Origin: Polyangia bacterium
GTDB lineage: Bacteria; Myxococcota_A; Polyangia; Nannocystales; Nannocystaceae
Direction: 5' to 3'
NCBI GenBank assembly: GCA_030431075.1
Contig: JAUIJR010000004.1
Location: 1 to 41,249, forward strand
DNA: 41,249 nucleotides
Shown: positions 16,304-23,780 of the stretch, piece by piece
How the letters are laid out: each line of letters opens with the position of its first letter
Numbering within the stretch: the stretch's first letter is position 1
The notes under the pieces: model-generated
Told to the model about the DNA's origin: nothing
Seen by the model: only the letters and a program-made list of their open reading frames with translations
The model's database searches: none
Position numbers and translations under genes: made by a program

Positions 16304-17746
16304 CTAGCGCCCCCTCCCCTTCTTCTTGTTGCCTTCGGCCGCCGCCGCGATCTGAGCCTCGAGCTCGGCGCGCAGGGCCTTGTCCGACTCGACCTCCGCG
16401 GCCGAGAGCGGCGCTTCGGGGCAGCAAGCGACCATGGGGCGCTCGGCGGCGACGAAGCGGCTCTTGTCCGCGCTGATCTTGCCGTAGATGGTGATGGACT
16501 TTGCCTTTTTGAAGGTCTCGAGCTCGCCGTCGACCTTCTCTTTGATGGTCGCGGGGTCGACGGGCTGCGGTGCGCCGCCGTCCTCGGGCTCGGGCGGCTG
16601 AGGCACCAAGATGGTGTACTCGACCGCGATGGTGTCGAGGTAGACGGGCTCGGGCTTCTCTTCGCTGCCCTCTTCGACGACCGGCTGTTGCTCGGCGGGC
16701 GCGAGCACCTTGATGTCGAAGCCGTAGACGTGCTTCGCCGCGTCGATGGGCTTGACCGAGTCGGCGACGACCTTGCCTTTGAGGCCGACGTCCTTGTCGG
16801 TGTAGGCGGCGGCGTTGTTCAGCAGCTCGGTGGCCGGACGATCGAGGGGGCAGTCGCCGATCTGGTCGATGTCGCAGACCGCCTTTTGCTCTTTCCACGC
16901 CAACATCGAGTCGTTGCGCTTGTTGAGCAGCTCGAGCTTGTCCTCGGGCGACTCGGGCGGGTCGAGGTACATGCGCGCCATCGACTTTTGCGTGTAGGCC
17001 ATGGCCCGCCACACGTAGGGGTCGCGGTTTTGGGGCGCGAGCGCGGAGGCTTTTTTGAGGTAACCGATCACCTCGTCGGCGATCTTCATGCGCTCATCCG
17101 CGTTGATGTTGGCGTTGTAGGCCAGGCCCGACTCGGGGTCCGGCATGAGCGGGTCGAAGCTGCGAACCGCGAGCTCGTACCAGGCGCGTGCGCTCTCGGG
17201 AAAATCCTCGGTGCGCTTTTGGTACCACTCGTCCGCTTTGTCGGGCTGCCCGCAGGGGTCCTCGTGAATCTTGGCGATGTTCACGTACAGGGCCTCGTTT
17301 TTGGGGTCGGCCCGGAGTTCGTTTTGCCAGTGTGCGAGCAGCTCGTCGCAGCGCTGGTCGACCGCGAGCAAGGCGAGCTTGTGCTCTTCGAGGGCCTTTT
17401 CGTCGGCCGGCGTCTTGACCTCGAGCCGGTCGTACCAGCTTTGGAAGTCTTGCAAGGCTTTGGTGGCTGCGGCCTTGCGCTCGCCGAGCTTGTCGTCCTC
17501 GGTGGCGTCCTTGAGCTTGAGCACCACCGACTCGGCCGCGCACGCGCGGTTCCACAAGTAGGTGACACCGTCCGGCTCGTACTGCTCGGCCTCGTCGTAC
17601 TTGGCGATGGCCTCGGAGAACAGACCGTCGGCGTACAGCTGGTTCCCCTCGCGGACGAGGTCGCGGGCCTGAATCTTGTCGCAGCCCAACGAGGGCAAGA
17701 GACAAAGCGCTCCGAGGGCGAAAAGGCGGCGCATCGAAGGCGCCAT
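16304..17746 (-). CDS. TPR-containing lipoprotein, first gene of the Ton operon
   Basis: A 480-residue lipoprotein. ATG 17746 gives MAPSMRRLFALGALCLLPSLGC with lipobox PSLGC (Cys22); ATG 17734 is an equally possible start. Residues about 28-300 are helical tetratricopeptide-like repeats (REGNQLYADGLFSEAIAKYDEAE; DEVIGYLKKASALAPQNRDPYVWRAMAY). The last 170 residues form a beta-rich region and a charged, Lys/Arg-ending tail (KKKGRGR). It precedes tonB by 54 bp and is preceded by a fair promoter. It may be a periplasmic adaptor of the TonB complex, comparable in place, not in sequence, to TPR proteins seen near other Ton/Tol systems (inference). Confidence 0.85.
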   Translation of the reverse strand: MAPSMRRLFALGALCLLPSLGCDKIQARDLVREGNQLYADGLFSEAIAKYDEAEQYEPDGVTYLWNRACAAESVVLKLKDATEDDKLGERKAAATKALQDFQSWYDRLEVKTPADEKALEEHKLALLAVDQRCDELLAHWQNELRADPKNEALYVNIAKIHEDPCGQPDKADEWYQKRTEDFPESARAWYELAVRSFDPLMPDPESGLAYNANINADERMKIADEVIGYLKKASALAPQNRDPYVWRAMAYTQKSMARMYLDPPESPEDKLELLNKRNDSMLAWKEQKAVCDIDQIGDCPLDRPATELLNNAAAYTDKDVGLKGKVVADSVKPIDAAKHVYGFDIKVLAPAEQQPVVEEGSEEKPEPVYLDTIAVEYTILVPQPPEPEDGGAPQPVDPATIKEKVDGELETFKKAKSITIYGKISADKSRFVAAERPMVACCPEAPLSAAEVESDKALRAELEAQIAAAAEGNKKKGRGR

Positions 17747-17766
17747 ATTACGGAGCTGGCCCCAGA

Positions 17767-17794
17767 AGTAAAGGCGGGAGCGCACGGGCGTCAA
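17767..17794 (-). promoter_or_regulatory. Candidate sigma-70 promoter of the Ton operon
   Basis: On the minus strand, TTGACG (17794-17789) and TTTACT (17772-17767) are separated by 16 bp and match the consensus at five and four positions. The predicted start point, about 17760, leaves a leader of about 14 nt before ATG 17746. Confidence 0.45.
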
Positions 17795-17899
17795 AGCGCT
17801 TTTTCGGGCATTCAGGACCATGTTCGGGCTGCTTTGGGCGGCATTGCGGGGGGCGCGTGAAGCCGGGTGGGCGCGACCCGCGGGCGGGCGCCGGCCGCG

Positions 17900-18961
17900 T
17901 CAGCCACGCGCCGATCCGCGCGGCGGATCGGGCTCCAAGGCGAGATCGGAGAGCCTTCGCACGCCGGTACACCAAGCCAAGAGGCGCTCGAAGCCCAAGG
18001 CGATCCCGGCCACCGGCGGCAGTTGGCCGAGCTCGGACAAAAAGCCCTCGTCGAGGGGCAAGGGCCCGAGGCCGGACCAGGCGCGCATGGCGGCCACGCG
18101 GGCGAAGCGTTCGCGTTGCGCTCGGGGGTCGCGCAGCTCGAGGTAGCCGTTGGCGAGCTCGACGCGGCCGATGAAGCTCTCGAAGCGTCGAGCGCGCGCG
18201 TCCCTCCCCTCGCCTTCGATCTCGGCGAGCGCGGCCAAAGGTGCCGGGAAGTCGACGATGTGAATCCCGATTCCCGCCTCGGCCTTGCGCTCGAGCCAGG
18301 GGTCGAGCGCGCCGTCGGACCACCAGCTGAACAGCTCCGACCACGCGGCCAAGACCGCGACTCGATCATCTGCGGGGGCATCGCGTGCGAGCAACGGGGC
18401 ATCGGGGGCCCCGCTTACACCCCGCGCGGCCTCGCGCAGAGCGTCGAGCGCGTCGGCGGGGCGAGTCTGCCCCGTGGTCTCGTGCCAGGCCGCGTCGAAG
18501 GTCCAGGTCTCCCAACGCGCCGGGGCGGCCGGTCCCGAAAGGCCGAGCTCCTCGCGCGCGGTCGCGGCCGCGGCCACCAAGGCCTCGACGTCCTCGCGCA
18601 GGCGCTCGAAGTTGGCGGCCGCGCCGGCGGCGGTGTCCGCGACCCGGTACCACTCGAGCAGGTGGAACTCCTCGCGGTGCCAGTCGCCGATCTCGCCGGC
18701 ACGCCAGACCTTCGCCAGCTCGAAACAGGAGCCCACGCCGCGGGCCAAAAGGCGCTTGAGGGCCAGCTCAGGGCTGGTTCGCAGCCACTGCGGCGCGGCG
18801 GCCAGCGGCTCGATCCAAGGCTCGATGGCGGGGGCGAGCACCCGCGCCGGCGTCGAGACTTCGAGCAAGCCCGTGCCCCGCAAATGCGAACGCGCGCCCG
18901 AGGACACGGCGTCCCACAAGCGCGCGCGGTCGGGCCAAGGCAAGGGGCCAGGGCCGGACAA
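17900..18961 (-). CDS. epmA: EF-P-lysine ligase (class II lysyl-tRNA synthetase paralogue)
   Basis: The protein activates lysine (beta-lysine in E. coli) and attaches it to a lysine of elongation factor P. About 353 residues correspond to the catalytic core of a class II aminoacyl-tRNA synthetase without the tRNA anticodon domain, as in EpmA/PoxA. Motif 2 is FELAKVWRAGEIGDWHREEF followed by HLLEWYR. The segment RVELANGYLELRDP and motif 3, GIALGFERLLAWCTG, are near the end. The gene begins within 10 bp of the efp stop; the most likely start is TTG at 18961, with CTG 18973 also possible, and translation is probably coupled to efp. I see no epmB in the window. Adjacency to its substrate gene makes the EpmA call strong. 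Confidence 0.9.
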   Translation of the reverse strand: MSGPGPLPWPDRARLWDAVSSGARSHLRGTGLLEVSTPARVLAPAIEPWIEPLAAAPQWLRTSPELALKRLLARGVGSCFELAKVWRAGEIGDWHREEFHLLEWYRVADTAAGAAANFERLREDVEALVAAAATAREELGLSGPAAPARWETWTFDAAWHETTGQTRPADALDALREAARGVSGAPDAPLLARDAPADDRVAVLAAWSELFSWWSDGALDPWLERKAEAGIGIHIVDFPAPLAALAEIEGEGRDARARRFESFIGRVELANGYLELRDPRAQRERFARVAAMRAWSGLGPLPLDEGFLSELGQLPPVAGIALGFERLLAWCTGVRRLSDLALEPDPPRGSARG

Positions 18962-18969
18962 GAGATCGC

Positions 18970-19530
18970 TCAGTTGTTGACGCGCTCGACGTAGGCGCGG
19001 GTGCGGGTGTCGATCTTGATGCGCTCGCCTTGCTTGATGAACAAGGGCACCTGCACCGTGAGCCCGGTGGAGACGGTGGCGTCTTTGGTCGCGCCGGTCG
19101 CCGTGTTGCCGGCGACGCCGTCGGGGCACTCGGTGACTTCCATGACCACGTGGCTGGGCAAGGTGATGCCGACCGCGCGTCCCTCGTAAAAGAGGATGTC
19201 GACGGGCAGCTCGTCCATCAAGAAGGCGGAGTCGTCACCGACGGTGTCCGCGGGGATGGCCACCTGCTCGTAGGTGTCGGCGTCCATGAAGGTGTAGCTG
19301 TCGCCCGATCCGAACAAGAAGGAGTGCGTGCGCGACTCGACGTCGGCGGCCTCGAGCTTCTCACCGGAGCGCCAGGTGCGATCCACCACCGAGCCGGTGA
19401 GCATGTTCTTGATCTTGCACTTGTACAGGCCCTGGCCTTTGCCCGGCTTGACGAACTGGAAGTCGACGACGATCCACGGGTTGCCGTCGATCTTCAGCTT
19501 GGCGTTTTTCTTGAGGTCCGAGACGTCCAT
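18970..19530 (-). CDS. efp: Elongation factor P
   Basis: A 186-residue translation factor that relieves ribosome stalling at polyproline stretches. It has the KOW-like N-terminal domain, two OB domains and the ending KIDTRTRAYVERVNN, close to the family pattern. The lysine to be modified sits in VKPGKGQ; K31 here corresponds to K34 of E. coli. The start is ATG at 19530; the frame is open further upstream but non-coding in appearance. It is co-directional with epmA, and a divergent Rrf2 gene begins 184 bp away. The nearby TonB with ten consecutive prolines is an example of a protein that would depend on EF-P (inference). Confidence 0.96.
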   Translation of the reverse strand: MDVSDLKKNAKLKIDGNPWIVVDFQFVKPGKGQGLYKCKIKNMLTGSVVDRTWRSGEKLEAADVESRTHSFLFGSGDSYTFMDADTYEQVAIPADTVGDDSAFLMDELPVDILFYEGRAVGITLPSHVVMEVTECPDGVAGNTATGATKDATVSTGLTVQVPLFIKQGERIKIDTRTRAYVERVNN

Positions 19531-19543
19531 CGCTTTGCGCAGC

Positions 19544-19572
19544 GTCGTACGGCGCCGGCGCGAGCGGGTCAA
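19544..19572 (-). promoter_or_regulatory. Candidate efp promoter
   Basis: TTGACC (19572-19567) and TACGAC (19549-19544) are separated by 17 bp on the minus strand. The -35 is good (5/6) and the -10 poor (3/6). The predicted transcript would begin within about 10 nt of the efp start codon. Confidence 0.3.
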
Positions 19573-19714
19573 GCGATGCCGATGGCGGTCTCCGCACGGG
19601 CCCAGCCTGGACAAAATCCCCTGTTCTACCCCGTAAATAAAAGGGCGTGGACGAGGGCCGAGAGCTGTGGCAGGCTGCAAGCGCCTTCATTTCCCACGAA
19701 GCTCCGAGGAAATC

Positions 19715-20125
19715 ATGCGCCTGTCCACAAAAGCCCGATATGGCCTTCGCGCACTGTGTCACGTGGCGCATCGCGGCTACGCCTCCGCCCACACCATCGC
19801 CGAGAAGCAGGCTATTCCCTCGCGATATCTCGAAGAAATCATCGGAGAGCTTCGCAAAGCCGGCTTCGTCGTGGGAAAACGTGGTCCCCGCGGCGGCTAT
19901 CGCCTCGCCCGCCCCGCCTCCGAGATCGCCGTGTCCGAGGTCATCGCCACCTTGAGCGCCAGCTCGAACCAGTCGAGCAGCCAGTCCACCGACGAGATCA
20001 CCCGCCTCGTCGAGGACTGCGTGGACGCTCGCATCGAAGACGCGGTGGGCGCCCTCAAGCTCGACGAGCTCCTCGGCGAAGCCCGCGAACGCTACCGACG
20101 CAAGGCCTCGGACTACGTGATCTGA
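19715..20125 (+). CDS. Rrf2-family transcriptional regulator, probable control of cysteine genes
   Basis: A 136-residue winged-helix regulator. MRLSTKARYGLRALCHVAHR and IPSRYLEEIIGELRKAGFV followed by GKRGPRGGYRLAR are textbook Rrf2 helix-turn-helix and wing sequences. The Fe-S cysteine triad of IscR is missing: the region after the wing reads SASSNQSSSQST and only two isolated cysteines remain. In this it is like CymR, which senses cysteine status through cysteine synthase (CysK) in Bacillus and Staphylococcus. The ATG at 19715 has a good ribosome binding site (GAGGA). It begins the cysteine block and is 58 bp before a cysK gene, so control of this operon, perhaps with CysK as partner, is a reasonable inference. 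Confidence 0.9.
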   Translation: MRLSTKARYGLRALCHVAHRGYASAHTIAEKQAIPSRYLEEIIGELRKAGFVVGKRGPRGGYRLARPASEIAVSEVIATLSASSNQSSSQSTDEITRLVEDCVDARIEDAVGALKLDELLGEARERYRRKASDYVI

Positions 20126-20183
20126 GGCGCGGCGCCCCTTCTCATCTTCGGAGATCGACCCACAGATCAGGCCAGAGAGCACC

Positions 20184-21173
<990 letters not shown>

Positions 21174-21210
21174 GCCCTTCGACCCGCGGCCTTTGCCCCT
21201 GGACCCCGCC

Positions 21211-21960
21211 ATGGCCACGCCCTCCCCTGCTTCTGCTTCGCGCGCGGACTCCGAGCGCTTCGCCGAGACGAACTTCGTCGTCATCGGCGCGGGCGGGCTG
21301 GGCTGTCCCGCGCTGCTGGGGCTGCTCGCGGCCGGCGCTCGCAAGATTCGCATCGTCGACTTCGACCGTGTCGAGGCCAGCAACCTGCAGCGCCAAGTCC
21401 TCTTCGACCTCGGCGATGTCGGAGCGCCCAAAGCCGAGGCGGCCGCCCGCCGCTTGCGCGCCCGCGCCGACGACCTGGACTGCGTCGCCGACGACCGGCG
21501 CTTGCGCCCCGCCGAGCTCCCCGCGTTCATGGATTCGTTGCCTCCCCAGAGCCTCGTGCTCGAAGGCAGCGACGACGCCGAGCTCAAGTTCGCGATCAAC
21601 GACGCTTGCACCGCGCGTGGCGTGGACCTGGTCCTCGGCGGCGTGGTCGCCTGGCAAGGCCGCGCGATGGCCGTGGGCGCGACCGGCCCCTGCTACCGCT
21701 GCTTTTTCGAGGCCCCGCCCCCCGCCGCCGGTATCCGTCGCTGCGCGGACGCCGGGGTGATGGGCGCGGGCGCCGGCATCGTCGGCCAACTCATGAGCAT
21801 GCTCGCGGTGCGATGCGCCCAGGGAGGTGACGTCGCCGGCCGCTTGCACGTAATGGACTTTCGAGAGCTCGCTCCCCGCGTGCTGGCCCCGCCCGCGCGC
21901 AAAGACTGCCCCGCGTGCACCGCACGCCCAACGCGCATCGCCCGAGCGGCGAGCGCCTGA
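21211..21960 (+). CDS. E1-like adenylyltransferase (ThiF/MoeB/MoeZ family), activator of the CysO-like carrier
   Basis: A 249-residue protein that should adenylate the C-terminal Gly of the adjacent ubiquitin-fold carrier and allow thiocarboxylate formation. It shows the nucleotide motif VVIGAGGLGCPALLGL (about 23-38), D50 in RIVDFD, N58-x-x-R61 in ASNLQR, and DDAELKFAINDAC, which matches the DxxxxRxxIND motif. Four zinc cysteines are in CYRC (161-164) and CPAC near the end. C178 in RRCADAGVMG aligns with the conserved Cys of ThiF. There is no rhodanese domain, unlike MoeZ of Mycobacterium, so the sulfur donor must be separate. ATG 21211 follows cysK by 37 bp. Confidence 0.9.
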   Translation: MATPSPASASRADSERFAETNFVVIGAGGLGCPALLGLLAAGARKIRIVDFDRVEASNLQRQVLFDLGDVGAPKAEAAARRLRARADDLDCVADDRRLRPAELPAFMDSLPPQSLVLEGSDDAELKFAINDACTARGVDLVLGGVVAWQGRAMAVGATGPCYRCFFEAPPPAAGIRRCADAGVMGAGAGIVGQLMSMLAVRCAQGGDVAGRLHVMDFRELAPRVLAPPARKDCPACTARPTRIARAASA

Positions 21961-21984
21961 CCCCAAGCAAAAGAGACGATCACC

Positions 21985-22260
21985 ATGGCAACCGTTCGCA
22001 TTCCCCCTCCCTTGCGCAAGTACACCGGCGGCGCCGAGGACGTCGAAGTCCAAGGCGGCACCGTCCGCGAGCTGCTCGACGCCCTCGAAGGCGCGCACCC
22101 CGGGATCAAAGAGCGCATCTGCGACGACTCGGGCGCCGTGCGCCGCTTCGTCAACGTCTTCGTCGCCGACGAGGACATCCGCTTCTTGGACGAGCTCGAC
22201 ACCGCCGTCAGCGACAAGGACGAAGTCAGCATCATCCCCGCCATCGCCGGCGGCCGCTGA
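21985..22260 (+). CDS. cysO: Ubiquitin-fold sulfur carrier protein (CysO/MoaD/ThiS-like)
   Basis: A 91-residue beta-grasp protein. Its sequence (TVRIPPPLRKYTGGAEDVEV at the start, RRFVNVFVADEDIRF in the middle, EVSIIPAIAGG at the end) closely resembles mycobacterial CysO, which carries sulfur as a C-terminal thiocarboxylate to CysM. The notable difference is one extra residue after Gly-Gly: the protein ends AIAGGR. A free Gly-Gly is needed for activation, so the Arg must be removed first. The downstream JAMM peptidase is the obvious candidate, as described for QbsD and QbsE in Pseudomonas. It lies 24 bp after the E1-like gene and 8 bp before the CysM-like gene. Confidence 0.9.
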   Translation: MATVRIPPPLRKYTGGAEDVEVQGGTVRELLDALEGAHPGIKERICDDSGAVRRFVNVFVADEDIRFLDELDTAVSDKDEVSIIPAIAGGR

Positions 22261-22268
22261 GTCGATCG

Positions 22269-23282
22269 ATGGGCGTCGTCCCCAGCGAAGCCCCCGCGCT
22301 CGCGCAGCTGCGGGCGCACCCGCGACGCTTGCGTCGCGTCGAGGGCATCACCGATCTGATCGGCGACACGCCCTTGGTGCGCCTGAACAGCTTGGACAAA
22401 GAGACGCCGGGGGTGGAGATCTGGGCCAAGTGCGAGTTCGCCAACCCCGGCGGCTCGGTCAAGGACCGCCCTGCCCTGCGCATGATCACCGACGCGATGA
22501 AGCGCGGTGACTTGCGCCCGGGCATGAACCTCATCGACAGCACCAGCGGCAACACGGGCATCGCCTACTCGATGGTCGGCGCCGCACTGGGGATCAAAGT
22601 CAGCTTGGTGATGCCCTCGAACGTCACCATCCCGCGCAAGCAGGTGACCGAGGCCTACGGCACCGAGATCATCTACAGCGACCCCATGCTCGGCAGCGAC
22701 GGCGCCATCGTGAAGGTGCGTGAGATCGTCGAGGCCGAGCCCGATCGCTACTACTACCCCGACCAGTATTCGAACGCCTCGAACCCGCTGGCGCACGAGC
22801 GCGGCACCGGCCCCGAGATCTGGGCGCAGACCCGCGGGCGCGTGACCCACTTCGTCACCGGCATCGGCACCTCGGGCACGGTGATGGGCACGAGCCGCGC
22901 GCTCAAGGCCCACTCCAAAGACCGCGACCCCGCCTTGGGGGGCGTGGTCCGTTGCATGGGCATGGAACCCGACGACGCCTTTCACGGTCTCGAAGGACTC
23001 AAGCACCTGGCCTCGAGCTTGGTGCCCGGCATCTACGACGCGAAGGTCCTCGACGAGACCATCTTCATGCCGACCGACGAGGGCTGGGACATGTCCGAGC
23101 GCATCGCCGACCAAGAGGGGCTCTTGGTCGGACACTCGGCCGGCGGCAACGTCGCGGCGGCCTTCCGCGTGGCCAAAGCGCTCGCCGACGAGGGGAAGCC
23201 CGGTTGCGTGGTGACGGTGCTGTGCGACCGTGGGGACCGGTACTTCGCGCCCCTCGAGTGGGAGCGCAACTACCTTTGGTGA
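22269..23282 (+). CDS. cysM: Cysteine synthase, CysM-like (thiocarboxylate-dependent)
   Basis: A second PLP-dependent cysteine synthase, 337 residues. ITDLIGDTPLVRLN leads into K65 in FANPGGSVKDR, STSGNTG (91-97), the phosphate loop GTSGTVMGTSR and SAGGN before the end. Its relation to mycobacterial CysM, which takes O-phosphoserine and CysO thiocarboxylate, is inferred from position between the carrier and JAMM genes and from the MEPDD and ERNYLW regions. The sequence alone does not prove substrate choice. ATG 22269 is 8 bp after the carrier's stop. Compared with the cysK of the same operon it has a longer N-terminus. Confidence 0.88.
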   Translation: MGVVPSEAPALAQLRAHPRRLRRVEGITDLIGDTPLVRLNSLDKETPGVEIWAKCEFANPGGSVKDRPALRMITDAMKRGDLRPGMNLIDSTSGNTGIAYSMVGAALGIKVSLVMPSNVTIPRKQVTEAYGTEIIYSDPMLGSDGAIVKVREIVEAEPDRYYYPDQYSNASNPLAHERGTGPEIWAQTRGRVTHFVTGIGTSGTVMGTSRALKAHSKDRDPALGGVVRCMGMEPDDAFHGLEGLKHLASSLVPGIYDAKVLDETIFMPTDEGWDMSERIADQEGLLVGHSAGGNVAAAFRVAKALADEGKPGCVVTVLCDRGDRYFAPLEWERNYLW

Positions 23283-23288
23283 GCCCCC

Positions 23289-23771
23289 ATGTCCGTTGAA
23301 CACGAGCGCCCCATCCCGACTTTGAGCGCCGCCCAGCTCGAGGCCATCTACGCCCAGGCGCGCCGCGAGTTCCCGAGCGAATGCTGTGGCTACTTGCTCG
23401 GGAGTGGCGAGACGAGCGAGCTCGTGCAGTGCGTCAATCGCCAGGACAAACTGCACGCCCTCGACCCCGAGGCGCACCCGCGGACCTCGGCCAACGCCTA
23501 CAACATCGGTGGCCGCGAGCTGCTGAACTTGGTGCGCAGCTTCGAGGGCGAGACGCCCGCGACGATCATCTATCACTCGCATCCGCGCGTCGGCGCCTAC
23601 TTCTCCGAAGAGGACACCAACGCGGCCGAGGCGGCCGGCTACCCCGTCGACTACCTCGTGGTCGACTGCCAAGAAGATCGCATCGTCGAGGCCATCTTGT
23701 TTCGACGGGACCCCGGCCGCGACCCCCTCGAGTACGTCGAAGTCACGCGCTACCCCGGAGCCTCGGTCTAA
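23289..23771 (+). CDS. mec: JAMM/MPN+ metallopeptidase (Mec-like)
   Basis: A 160-residue zinc peptidase of the JAB1/MPN/Mov34 family. The JAMM motif is complete: E31 in FPSECCGYLLG, then H96-x-H98-x7-S106-x2-D109 in YHSHPRVGAYFSEED. In Mycobacterium the homologous Mec+ hydrolyses the CysO-cysteine adduct to release cysteine and regenerate CysO. Here it could do this and also trim the C-terminal Arg of the carrier. The gene is 6 bp after cysM and 9 bp before the arrestin-like gene, so the three are surely one transcript. CC at 32-33 next to the catalytic Glu is often seen in the bacterial Mec/CysO-type JAMM proteins. Confidence 0.93.
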   Translation: MSVEHERPIPTLSAAQLEAIYAQARREFPSECCGYLLGSGETSELVQCVNRQDKLHALDPEAHPRTSANAYNIGGRELLNLVRSFEGETPATIIYHSHPRVGAYFSEEDTNAAEAAGYPVDYLVVDCQEDRIVEAILFRRDPGRDPLEYVEVTRYPGASV

Positions 23772-23780
23772 GGGTCCTGC

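Noticed and set aside
15509-17860. A 783-codon plus-strand frame opposite tonB and the TPR lipoprotein
   Set aside because: It is an antisense shadow. The plus strand has no plausible start site or motif here, while the minus-strand genes are recognised.
20126-20183. Short hairpin ATCT-TCGG-AGAT between the Rrf2 gene and cysK
   Set aside because: The stem is only 4 bp and there is no T-run, so it is unlikely to be a terminator or attenuator.
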